Shown piece by piece: positions 25,923 through 33,936 of a stretch of 64,000 nucleotides of DNA (position 1 is its first letter; every line of letters starts with the position of its first letter). Source of the DNA: Aliivibrio sp. S4MY1. Its GTDB lineage: Bacteria > Pseudomonadota > Gammaproteobacteria > Enterobacterales > Vibrionaceae. The stretch is taken from contig NZ_JARACP010000008.1 in the NCBI RefSeq assembly GCF_028765545.1, positions 177,880-241,879 on the forward strand, written 5' to 3'. The notes under the pieces are model-generated. The model was given only the letters and a program-made list of their open reading frames with translations, did not search any database and was not told the origin of the DNA. Position numbers and translations under genes: made by a program.

Positions 25923-27812
25923 TTATGCTTCTTCCGCTTTTTTCTTTTTAATGATGGCGATAATACCACCTAATGCCATTAGGATAGAGCCAAACCATAC
26001 CCATCTTACGTACGCTTTATATTGTAAGCGAAGCGCGAAGCTACCATCTTTAAGTTTTTCACCCAAAGTGACATAGATATCACCATGCCAAAACCAATGC
26101 ATAGCAGGTTCACTCATGTTCATCACACGTACTTGATAATGACGACGCTGTGGCTGAACTGTTGCTATTTTCTTACCCTCTTCACTGATCACTAAATTAG
26201 CTTGTTCTGCAGTATAGTTTGAAGCAACCAACAAATCCGTTTCTACATAAGTAATCTCATAATCGGCTAATTTCGCAGTAATACCTGGTTCCATTTTCGC
26301 ACTGGTTTCAAAAGAGTGCTCAGCATTCATTGCCGCCCCAATCATCACAACGGCAACGCCTATATGTGCCACTGCCATTCCAAGCGCTTTTCCTTGTGAC
26401 TGTTTTATTGTCCATAATGAACCTCCAACAACAGCGACAGCTAATACCCAAATAATCAATGGCACAACAAACAGCTCACTGTATTGAAGTCGGTAGATAA
26501 TAAACCCACAGATTATTGAACCAAGTCCCAAGAGTAAGCCGTTTCTTTTGGTCGCGATTTCTGTTTTTTTATGCCATTGGACAAAAATTGAAACTGCCAT
26601 CATCAACAGAGCTATTATCGCCATAGGCACAAACAGTAGATTGAAATAAGGAGCACCAACAGAGATATTTCCTAACCCTAAAATTTGAAAAATCATAGGA
26701 TAAAAAGTGCCTAGCAACACGGTAATTGTCGCTATTGAGAACAACCCTGCTAACAATAAAAAAAGAAAATCGCGACTCATCAACTCAGTGATCGATTTAC
26801 TATTTAGCTGTTTACTTTTAAGTGCATACAAAGAAAATGAAACTAAAAGCACAGCAAAAAGGATCAATAACAAAATAATGCCACGAGTAGGATCAACCGC
26901 AAACGCGTGAACCGAAGTCAATACACCCGAACGCACCACAAAGGTACCAAGAATACTCAAACTAAACGTAAGCAACGCTAAAACGACAGAGGTTTTAAGT
27001 AGCTGTTGCTGTTTATGGCTGACAATTAACGTATGTAATAACGCGGTTGCCGTTAACCATGGTAATAACGAAGCGTTCTCTACCGGGTCCCAGAACCACC
27101 AGCCTCCCCAGCCTAATTCATAATATGCCCACCACGAACCTAAACTGATCCCTGCCGTTAATAAAGCCCATGCCAGTAAGGTCCAATTTCTTGCATAACG
27201 AACCCATGCGGATGGAACTTCTTTCATCATTAATGCCGCCAAAGCAAAAGAGAATGTAGCGGCAAAACCGACATATCCTAAATAAAGTAATGGTGGATGA
27301 AATATCAATCCAATATCTTGTAACATTGGATTCAGATCTCGGCCTTCTACTGGGGTATTTACATAGATGATGAATGGGTTAGAAGCGAAAAGTGTAAAAG
27401 CGGAAAAAATCACAATCAGCGTATTTAACACCAATAAAACACGAATAACATAAGCCTGTTCAATCCGCTTTCTATTTAGCGTTATAAGCCCTGCCCATAA
27501 GGTTAAGGTTAATACCCAAAACAGTAACGAGCCTTCGTGCCCCCCCCAAATAGCCGCTATTTTAAAAAAGACAGGTAAAGCAGAATTAGAATGTTCAGCA
27601 ATGTATCGGATTGAAAAGTCATCGATATAAAAGCCATAACCAAGCGCAGAAATAGATAGAATACAGAACAAACAGCTTAATAAAGAAAGAGGAAAAATAG
27701 CCATTGACCATCGTTCGTTACTTTTAATAATGCCATACCCAACCGAGACCATAGCGACAAATGATAAGATCATCGTTGCTATTAACCAAAATTGACCGAT
27801 TTCAGCAATCAT
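25923..27812 (-). CDS. nrfE: Heme lyase NrfE (CcmF family)
   Basis: This 629-aa, about 15-span inner-membrane protein is the heme-lyase core. The WWD-type heme-binding segment (WGGWWFWDPVENASLLPWL) and the CcmF-type GGHEGSLLFWVL are visible. It works with NrfF and NrfG to attach heme to NrfA. Its length matches NrfE/CcmF. It is separated from nrfD by a 95-bp gap holding a large stem-loop, which may adjust expression inside the operon. Confidence 0.93.
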   Translation of the reverse strand: MIAEIGQFWLIATMILSFVAMVSVGYGIIKSNERWSMAIFPLSLLSCLFCILSISALGYGFYIDDFSIRYIAEHSNSALPVFFKIAAIWGGHEGSLLFWVLTLTLWAGLITLNRKRIEQAYVIRVLLVLNTLIVIFSAFTLFASNPFIIYVNTPVEGRDLNPMLQDIGLIFHPPLLYLGYVGFAATFSFALAALMMKEVPSAWVRYARNWTLLAWALLTAGISLGSWWAYYELGWGGWWFWDPVENASLLPWLTATALLHTLIVSHKQQQLLKTSVVLALLTFSLSILGTFVVRSGVLTSVHAFAVDPTRGIILLLILFAVLLVSFSLYALKSKQLNSKSITELMSRDFLFLLLAGLFSIATITVLLGTFYPMIFQILGLGNISVGAPYFNLLFVPMAIIALLMMAVSIFVQWHKKTEIATKRNGLLLGLGSIICGFIIYRLQYSELFVVPLIIWVLAVAVVGGSLWTIKQSQGKALGMAVAHIGVAVVMIGAAMNAEHSFETSAKMEPGITAKLADYEITYVETDLLVASNYTAEQANLVISEEGKKIATVQPQRRHYQVRVMNMSEPAMHWFWHGDIYVTLGEKLKDGSFALRLQYKAYVRWVWFGSILMALGGIIAIIKKKKAEEA

Positions 27813-27853
27813 ACTGCTCCATTGAGTTCGATAAAATTAAACCGATATAAAAG

Positions 27854-27899
27854 CGCCATGCCTGTTACTCGCCATATGGGAAGTAACGTTAGCATGGCG
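27854..27899. other. Large imperfect stem-loop between nrfD and nrfE
   Basis: Two arms, CGCCATGC (27854-27861) with GCATGGCG (27892-27899) and an inner GTTACT (27864-27869) with AGTAAC (27882-27887), fold into a long hairpin around a 12-base apex. No T run follows, so it is not a standard terminator. A role in mRNA 3'-end protection or graded expression is inferred. Confidence 0.6.
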
Positions 27900-27907
27900 A
27901 TACCACA

Positions 27908-28864
27908 TTATACGACGGTCATTTGTCCTGCATAAAGCACAAACGTACGCAGCATTAATACACCAAGTAAACTTAGTGATGTCACAACAAAAATAAAGCC
28001 TTTGCCATGAGCGACTTCTTTTGGCGCAAATGCATTAAGGGCTAATGGCGTCAACATACCTAAGCCAATCACCCCAACCCAGAACCAAGTTCCCCAAAAG
28101 CCACCACCAATAGCAGCCCACGCTGCCGCTTCCCCTTGGCCCCCACTAAAGATTAATCCAGTGAAGAAAGTAACTAATACAAATAATTCAAACACCACAA
28201 CTGGACGCTCAAAGTTATGTATCCACTTTACAGATGTGCTGTGACTTGATTCTTTAAACCCAAGCACACCGAACAGTAAACACGCCGCGGCACCTGAAGA
28301 TAAACTTGAGAACAAGAATAAAATAGGTAATACCGGGTTATTTAACATTGGGTAGGTTTGTAATGCTGATAATAAGAAACCAGTATAAGCCGCCAACATA
28401 ACCGCTAGCACCGCTAAGAAGATTTCTAATGCATTCTCAAACTGTTCAATCTTCAACAAGATCGTGTCGATAAAACCAAACTTCCCTTTTAAGAAAGCCA
28501 TGATCTCTTTTCTAAAGATGATCCCTATCCAAGCAAACAATACGACCATATACACTTGGAATAAGATAACCCCCATCGACATTACTGACGTTGGATTAAA
28601 GAAGATCATAATTTTCCAAAAAGATAACGGTTTAGTTAAGTGGAAAATCAAAATAGTAAGACCAGCAATAATACCAAATGGCGCTAATATTGCCGTCGCC
28701 TTGATAATGCCATTATCCGCAGGGTTACCTTCAATCACTTTACGTTTTAAGTAAATAGATATCATAACCGCACCGGCAGACATGCCTGCTAAAAATAGAT
28801 AGATCGCAATGATCCAATCCCATACCAAAGAGTCAAAATTAAACGCAGCTTCCCATGCACTCAT
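27908..28864 (-). CDS. nrfD: NrfD, quinol-interacting membrane subunit
   Basis: This 318-aa protein with eight or more spans belongs to the NrfD/PsrC family (WDWIIAIYLFLAGMSAGAVMIS at the N-terminus). NrfD oxidises menaquinol in the inner membrane and passes electrons through NrfC to NrfB and NrfA. Its start is one base past the nrfC stop, so it is translationally coupled. Confidence 0.93.
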   Translation of the reverse strand: MSAWEAAFNFDSLVWDWIIAIYLFLAGMSAGAVMISIYLKRKVIEGNPADNGIIKATAILAPFGIIAGLTILIFHLTKPLSFWKIMIFFNPTSVMSMGVILFQVYMVVLFAWIGIIFRKEIMAFLKGKFGFIDTILLKIEQFENALEIFLAVLAVMLAAYTGFLLSALQTYPMLNNPVLPILFLFSSLSSGAAACLLFGVLGFKESSHSTSVKWIHNFERPVVVFELFVLVTFFTGLIFSGGQGEAAAWAAIGGGFWGTWFWVGVIGLGMLTPLALNAFAPKEVAHGKGFIFVVTSLSLLGVLMLRTFVLYAGQMTVV

Positions 28865-28865
28865 C

Positions 28866-29552
28866 TTAAATCTCCCCTTTTTTATTTGGGATCTTATACA
28901 GCTTAGGCTTGGTGCCTAGATCCACTTTGTCACGATATACTGGGTTATTATTTAATACCGTATTAATTTCGCTGTCTTTATCGTTTAAATCACCAAAGAT
29001 CAGTGCTTTTGTTGGGCAAGATTCAACACAAGCAGGTTGCTTCCCTTGTGCTAAATTAGTCTCACGACAAAAATCACATTTATCTGCAGATTTAGTAACA
29101 GGATTGAAGAAACGAACTTGATAAGGACACGCTGCTAAACAATAGCCACAGCCCACACATTTTTCATTATGAACATCAACAATTCCTGTTTTTTCATCTT
29201 TATAAGCAGCACCTGTCGGACACACCATCACACACGGCGCGTTTTCGCAATGCTGGCATGATTTACGTGTAAAGCGATAATCAACGTCAGGAAACTCCCC
29301 GCGAGGTTCACTACGGATAATCTCTAAGCGAGAAACGCCTTCTGGCACACTGTTCACTTCACGACACGCTTCGGTACATGCTGTACAGCCAATACATGCA
29401 TTCTCATCATGGACCATGCCATAACGTTTTGTTCCATCTTCCATTGAGTAAGCCAGTGTTTTTTTACTGCTCATCAATGACGTCGTTGCAACTCCGGTAG
29501 TAAAGATAACCGCACCAGAACCAGCTAAAAAATTTCGTCTAGAACAACTCAT
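28866..29552 (-). CDS. nrfC: NrfC, periplasmic 4Fe-4S ferredoxin-type subunit
   Basis: The 228-aa protein has a Tat signal (SCSRRNFLAGSGAVIFTTG) and a series of 4Fe-4S cysteine clusters: CIGCTACTEACREV, CQHCENAPCVMVCPTGA, CVGCGYCLAACPYQV and CDFCRETNLAQGKQPACVESCP. It relays electrons from NrfD to NrfB in the periplasm. It is tightly packed between nrfB and nrfD (gaps of one base). Confidence 0.94.
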   Translation of the reverse strand: MSCSRRNFLAGSGAVIFTTGVATTSLMSSKKTLAYSMEDGTKRYGMVHDENACIGCTACTEACREVNSVPEGVSRLEIIRSEPRGEFPDVDYRFTRKSCQHCENAPCVMVCPTGAAYKDEKTGIVDVHNEKCVGCGYCLAACPYQVRFFNPVTKSADKCDFCRETNLAQGKQPACVESCPTKALIFGDLNDKDSEINTVLNNNPVYRDKVDLGTKPKLYKIPNKKGEI

Positions 29553-29553
29553 A

Positions 29554-30147
29554 CTATTCTCCTAGCTTATTTTCTTTCTGATTAAAATCAGCGTGGCAAT
29601 CAACACACATCTTAATCTTCGTTGAATGATCAAAAGAAAGCACAGCCTCTTTTTCTCCATGAACGACATGACAAGATGAACAAGTTAAGTTTTTAGCATG
29701 AACGTCATGCGTCCAGCTGTCGTCTCGTAATCTCTCTGAGGTGTGGCAATCAGTACATTGGCTATTAGCTTGTAAAATTTCATCAAACGAGAGGGTCACT
29801 TTTTCCGTGCCTTGCTTTGATTGTGCCGCAGAATATTTTGTAACTTGAGGTGCGCCTTCTCGGTGATCAGGCCCAATTGATTTATGACACTCAACACAAT
29901 TCACATCACGTTTAAGAATCGCAAATGACTCTTCTCCGTGTGATCCCTTAAGTGTCTCTTTTTCATCTTTATGACATTGTGTACACGCATAATCGCGGTC
30001 ACGAATTAGTGTCACCTCATGTCGAGTTGATGCATCGGCCTTAATTTGGGGCGATTCATCCGCTGCAACATTCAGAGACAAACCATAGAGACAAAATGCG
30101 AAGGTAAGCTTCAACATTGTGGCTATGGCGAGTTTGACTTTGCCCAT
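29554..30147 (-). CDS. nrfB: NrfB, pentaheme cytochrome c electron donor to NrfA
   Basis: This 197-aa periplasmic protein has a signal peptide (GKVKLAIATMLKLTFAFCLYG...) and five CXXCH heme sites: CTQCH, CVECH, CTDCH, CSSCH and CVDCH. Five hemes is the NrfB count. The frame opens at 30168, but AAGGGAAGGA lies between that ATG and the one at 30147, so the latter is the probable start. It heads the minus-strand operon nrfB-C-D-E-X-F. Confidence 0.93.
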   Translation of the reverse strand: MGKVKLAIATMLKLTFAFCLYGLSLNVAADESPQIKADASTRHEVTLIRDRDYACTQCHKDEKETLKGSHGEESFAILKRDVNCVECHKSIGPDHREGAPQVTKYSAAQSKQGTEKVTLSFDEILQANSQCTDCHTSERLRDDSWTHDVHAKNLTCSSCHVVHGEKEAVLSFDHSTKIKMCVDCHADFNQKENKLGE

Positions 30148-30404
30148 TATATATCCTTCCCTTTCCATACTATTTGATGCTGTAAAACATGAACAAATAG
30201 GAGGGTGAGTAATTGTAATCCTGAAGATTTCCCTTCAGATTTTGGTATCAATTCTCATTGGATAGTTTAGCCACAACGCTTAACAAATGTATTTTATAAC
30301 TAAATGTGTCTAAATAATACAACTTGTATCTAGTTAATTCTCAGCTTATACCTCTTTTGTGATAGCCATCAATAAATCATTATCTTGTTGTATTTCCACA
30401 AAAA

Positions 30405-30419
30405 TAAGAACCATTCTTA
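30405..30419. promoter_or_regulatory. Inverted repeat in the nrfB-nrfA gap
   Basis: TAAGAA-CCA-TTCTTA is a 6-bp dyad about 80 bp upstream of the FNR-type site. It may be an operator; I cannot name its regulator. Confidence 0.35.
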
Positions 30420-30465
30420 ACAAGAAAGATGTAAGTTAACACTTTAGGGTTAGTTGTCTTTATTG

Positions 30466-30479
30466 GTGATATAGATCAC
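30466..30479. promoter_or_regulatory. CRP/FNR-family site upstream of nrfA
   Basis: GTGAT-ATAG-ATCAC is a near-perfect palindrome with GTGA-N6-TCAC spacing, which fits a CRP half-site pair better than FNR. It lies 23 bp upstream (centre to centre) of the FNR site. Confidence 0.55.
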
Positions 30480-30488
30480 TTATGTAAC

Positions 30489-30502
30489 TTGATGTAAATC
30501 AA
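30489..30502. promoter_or_regulatory. FNR binding site upstream of nrfA
   Basis: TTGAT-GTAA-ATCAA matches the FNR consensus at every defined position and lies 127 bp before the nrfA start. It is closer to nrfA than to nrfB (about 345 bp), so it primarily marks the nrfA promoter. Nitrite ammonification genes are FNR-activated in related bacteria. Confidence 0.8.
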
Positions 30503-30628
30503 CTCTAGCTTCGATGAAAAAATAAGCATCTTGCATTTACGCTACACTAAGCAAAGTTTCCAATTCTGATTGATAGTCGCTTTCACAACGCTTGGCTAAT
30601 TAATTAAAAGAATATTGGAGATACAATA

Positions 30629-32068
30629 GTGAAAAAGCAATGGACCCGTCGTTCAGCCGCTGCAATTGCCATGGTGGCTACGTTATTATTAAGTAGCCAC
30701 AGCTTTGCTGCATCTGAAAACAGTGAGCGAGTTGACCCTCGCAATGAAGCCTATGCAACTGAGTACGCCGATCAATACGATACATGGCGATCTACCTCTG
30801 ACAGTGTGCAAATCGAAGACGCATTAGCTGAAGATCCAAACATGGTGATCTTATGGGCTGGCTACGGTTTTGCTAAAGACTACAACAAAGCTCGTGGGCA
30901 CTTTTATGCTGTCGATGACGTAAGAGAAACCCTTCGTACTGCTGGCCCTACCGATGAAAAATCAGGCCCTATGCCGATGGCATGTTGGAGCTGTAAAAGC
31001 CCTGATGTTGGGCGTGTAATCGAAGAACAAGGCGAAGATGGCTATTTCTCTGGTAAATGGGCTCGCTTAGGTAGTGAAATCCAAAACCCAATTGGTTGTG
31101 CCGATTGCCACGATACTCGTAGTGAAGAGTTTAAAAATGGTGGTCCTGCACTGGCATTAACCAAGCCTCATGTAGAGCGAGCTATGGATGCTATTGGTAA
31201 ACCTTTTGGTGACCAATCTCGTTTAGATCAACAAGCTGCCGTTTGTGGTCAATGTCACGTAGAGTACTATTTCACAGGTAAAACTAAAGCCGTTAAATTC
31301 CCTTGGGATAAAGGGACTACGGTTGATGAAATGGAAGAGTATTATGATGAGATCGGTTTTAAAGACTGGACGCATAAAGTATCTAAAGCACCAATGCTAA
31401 AAGCACAACATCCAGGTTATGAAACATGGCGAGATGGTATTCACGGTAAGAACAAAGTAACTTGTGTGGATTGTCATATGCCAAAAGTGACAAAAGAAGA
31501 CGGCACTGTCTACACTGACCATAAAGTAGGTAATCCGTTTGACCGCTTTGAAGACACTTGTGCAAATTGTCACACGCAATCTAAAGAAATGCTGCAAGGC
31601 GTTGTTGCTACTCGTAAAGCTCAAGTACTTAAGATGAAACTCACAGCGGAGCGTCAAATCGTTGCTGCTCATTTTGAAGCTGGTGCTGCATGGGATGCCG
31701 GCGCAACTGCAAAAGAGATGGAACAAATCCTGCAAGATATTCGTCATGCACAATGGCGTTGGGATTATGCGATTGCTTCACACGGCGTACATATGCATGC
31801 CCCTGAAGTTGCCCTAGAAGTATTGGGGACTGCGGTTGATAAAGCAGCAGACGCTCGTACTAAGTTAGTTCGTCTTCTTGCGAAAAAAGGTATTACAGAC
31901 CCTATTGCAATTCCAGACATCTCAACTAAAGCTGCTGCACAAAAAGCATTAGGCATGGATATGGATGCAATGAATGCAGAGAAGAAACACTTCTTGGAAA
32001 CCGTTGTTCCACAGTGGGAAGAGCAAGCTAAAGAACGTGAATCAAGAGATTACGCTCCGATTAAATAA
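30629..32068 (+). CDS. nrfA: Ammonia-forming cytochrome c nitrite reductase
   Basis: The periplasmic pentaheme enzyme (479 aa) reduces nitrite to ammonia with six electrons. It has a signal peptide (ending SHSFA-ASE), the diagnostic lysine-ligated active-site heme CWSCK (119-123), and four CXXCH sites (157-161, 206-210, 279-283, 311-315). A Tyr just after the third heme and His 261 ([10 protein letters not shown]) match the catalytic residues. It is transcribed divergently from nrfBCDE-X-F instead of heading that operon as in E. coli. CRP/FNR-type and FNR sites lie upstream and a terminator downstream. Confidence 0.97.
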   Translation: MKKQWTRRSAAAIAMVATLLLSSHSFAASENSERVDPRNEAYATEYADQYDTWRSTSDSVQIEDALAEDPNMVILWAGYGFAKDYNKARGHFYAVDDVRETLRTAGPTDEKSGPMPMACWSCKSPDVGRVIEEQGEDGYFSGKWARLGSEIQNPIGCADCHDTRSEEFKNGGPALALTKPHVERAMDAIGKPFGDQSRLDQQAAVCGQCHVEYYFTGKTKAVKFPWDKGTTVDEMEEYYDEIGFKDWTHKVSKAPMLKAQHPGYETWRDGIHGKNKVTCVDCHMPKVTKEDGTVYTDHKVGNPFDRFEDTCANCHTQSKEMLQGVVATRKAQVLKMKLTAERQIVAAHFEAGAAWDAGATAKEMEQILQDIRHAQWRWDYAIASHGVHMHAPEVALEVLGTAVDKAADARTKLVRLLAKKGITDPIAIPDISTKAAAQKALGMDMDAMNAEKKHFLETVVPQWEEQAKERESRDYAPIK

Positions 32069-32126
32069 TATGTGATTTAGCTTAGTCTTATACACTCGGA
32101 GCTTTAATACACTTATCAAATAATAA

Positions 32127-32162
32127 AAAAGCCGACACTTAACTTATAAAGTGTCGGCTTTT
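32127..32162. terminator. Bidirectional terminator between nrfA and nrfG
   Basis: A 14-bp perfect stem (AAAAGCCGACACTT / AAGTGTCGGCTTTT) closes an 8-base loop. T runs follow on both strands, so it can end nrfA and nrfG transcripts. Confidence 0.85.
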
Positions 32163-32169
32163 CTGTCTT

Positions 32170-32256
32170 TTTAACTCTTTAACTCTTTAACTCTTTAACT
32201 CTTTAACTCTTTAACTCTTTAACTCTTTAACTCTTTAACTCTTTAACTCTTTAACT
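32170..32256. repeat. Octanucleotide tandem repeat, about 10.9 copies of TTTAACTC
   Basis: Ten exact copies (32170-32249) are followed by a seven-base partial copy. The last unit differs at one base (TTTAACTA), and that change supplies part of the nrfG stop codon TAG. The array lies between the nrfG stop and the shared terminator. It has no spacers, so it is not a CRISPR. Confidence 0.95.
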
Positions 32257-32899
32257 AGCGACGAGCTTGCATCAATTCTTTCGCTTGGTTAATTGAATTA
32301 ATGATCGTAATCCTATCTACATCCACTCGTTCTGAATCTAAAATTTTCTGCCAAGCATTAATCGCTTTTTGATAACGGAATGTCACAAAATGATCAGAAG
32401 CAATTAAGGTTAATGCTGCTTGGTTATATTCATCTAGCTCTAACACTTTATCCAGTAAGGCTTGGATTTCTTCATCAATAATTTGAGAGTGAGCGTAATA
32501 TAACGTCGTCGCCTTTGCTGCGTATTGATTTGCTGTTGGCTCATCAGTAAGGCGCAGTGCATAATCAAAACAGATACTTGCATTAGAAAACTCGCCATTG
32601 AGTAAATACCCCTGGCCAATCTCAAACCAAAGATCGGCATCATTAGGTGATGCTTTTAACTGATCTTCTAAATAACGCATTTTATCGCTATACGACAACG
32701 GGCCTAATGGCTCTGTAATGGCTTTATTATTTACAGCAAATTTTTCTGGTCGTAGGCCTGAAGAAAAAATAACAATCATGCTGATAACAACAAAAAATAT
32801 CATCCATGCTGGATTTAAAGAAGTCGCTTTATCTCGACTGTAAAACCACCACAAAACCGCGGCGATAATTACAAAACTCAACAACATCATTATAATCAT
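32255..32899 (-). CDS. nrfG: NrfG-like TPR protein (heme lyase complex)
   Basis: The 214-aa protein has two N-terminal spans (IIMMLLSFVIIAAVLWWFY and WMIFFVVISMIVIFSSG). A periplasmic TPR domain follows (about 75-210), for example NDADLWFEIGQGYLLNGEFSNASICFDYALRL. NrfG/CcmI proteins present the apocytochrome C-terminus to the heme lyase; NrfG is needed for the CXXCK heme of NrfA. It is physically separated from nrfEF and convergent with nrfA, which is unusual. The family alternative is CcmI of the general system, but the nrf neighbourhood favours NrfG. Confidence 0.85.
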   Translation of the reverse strand: MIIMMLLSFVIIAAVLWWFYSRDKATSLNPAWMIFFVVISMIVIFSSGLRPEKFAVNNKAITEPLGPLSYSDKMRYLEDQLKASPNDADLWFEIGQGYLLNGEFSNASICFDYALRLTDEPTANQYAAKATTLYYAHSQIIDEEIQALLDKVLELDEYNQAALTLIASDHFVTFRYQKAINAWQKILDSERVDVDRITIINSINQAKELMQARR

Positions 32900-32947
32900 A
32901 TTGTATTCCCTAGAAAAAAACTGGCGCGATCGTAATCCATATTATAA

Positions 32948-32970
32948 ATGATAGCAATGATCGCTATCAT
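32948..32970. promoter_or_regulatory. Inverted repeat upstream of nrfG
   Basis: ATGATAGC-N7-GCTATCAT is an 8-bp perfect dyad about 50 bp ahead of the nrfG start, in the right place for an operator. The regulator is unknown. Confidence 0.45.
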
Positions 32971-33034
32971 AGTAGTGGCCTCATTTTTCTGCCTATACTT
33001 AACGAACAGCATCGCATTTATAATTTTCATAAAA

Positions 33035-33058
33035 AAGCCCCAATAAATATTGAGGCTT
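33035..33058 (-). terminator. Rho-independent terminator of pldA
   Basis: The minus strand reads AAGCCTCAATA..TATTGGGGCTT with one internal mismatch, then six T residues. Confidence 0.75.
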
Positions 33059-33082
33059 AATGATTATAAATAGTAACTTGAA

Positions 33083-33856
33083 TTAATTTGGTGGAATTAG
33101 CTTCATTCCTAAACCAATTCGAGTTTGGTCATGATCATAATCAATTAAGGTTTCACCGTATCCCTTCCAGGCTTGAACATATAAACCAACAAATTTATTT
33201 AAATACAAAGTATAGCCTGCTTCCGCTCCACCTTTGTTTGTTCTCAAATTATAATGGAAACGCGTATTAAACTGACCTATATCATTTCCTAACTTTAGCC
33301 ATACATCATAATCACCTAGATAGTCAGTCATGTCTTCATTTGGTGTTTCATCGGCAAAAACATACCATGCTCTAACACCATACTGAATAGGCCCGTCAAT
33401 GCGTTCTAAAGCACCATACATTCTATCCCAACTACGAGATAAACTGGCTGTTTGACCATTTGATTCATGTACATAACCAATCTCTGCATTATTAAATAAC
33501 AACATATTTGATTGATGCATAACAAAGAACTGAGGCTTATAGTTGGTTTCTCTAAAAGGGGATGATATATCATTGTTTCCCAACTGCCATAATGACTTTT
33601 GTGTATATGCAAACATGACCGATGTACTTTGATTAATCGGAATAATTGGAACGGCTAAAGAAAATTGAAATTTAACTTCAACTTGTTGTAATCCATCAGC
33701 ATCTTCAAAACCACCTGCAATATAGGTGTCTTTATTCAACTCATTGGTATAGGTACCTAATACATAGCTGTCTTCATAACTATGAATACGATTTAATTCT
33801 TTTGCTGATGTTACAAGAGGAATAGCCAATGCAATTAATAGCATCCATTTTTTCAT
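33083..33856 (-). CDS. pldA: Outer-membrane phospholipase A
   Basis: The 257-aa protein has a signal peptide (KKWMLLIALAIPLVTSA) and an outer-membrane beta-barrel. The OMPLA active-site strand is present, YVHESNGQTASLSRSW, giving His 130 and Ser 132; the usual catalytic Asn lies downstream. OMPLA hydrolyses phospholipids misplaced in the outer leaflet. It is shorter than the 289-residue E. coli enzyme. The frame opens at 33922, but AAAGG precedes ATG 33856 and the signal peptide begins there. Confidence 0.92.
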   Translation of the reverse strand: MKKWMLLIALAIPLVTSAKELNRIHSYEDSYVLGTYTNELNKDTYIAGGFEDADGLQQVEVKFQFSLAVPIIPINQSTSVMFAYTQKSLWQLGNNDISSPFRETNYKPQFFVMHQSNMLLFNNAEIGYVHESNGQTASLSRSWDRMYGALERIDGPIQYGVRAWYVFADETPNEDMTDYLGDYDVWLKLGNDIGQFNTRFHYNLRTNKGGAEAGYTLYLNKFVGLYVQAWKGYGETLIDYDHDQTRIGLGMKLIPPN

Positions 33857-33936
33857 AATTGACCTTTTGTCAGTAACTTGCCTTTTTACACAGTAGAAGC
33901 AAAATACATACCGATATTCCACTTTCTTATTTGAAA

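Noticed and set aside
32170..32256. CRISPR array
   Set aside because: The octamers are contiguous with no spacers and the unit is far too short.
33406..33612. 68-aa ORF inside pldA
   Set aside because: It is in another frame of the well-supported phospholipase gene.
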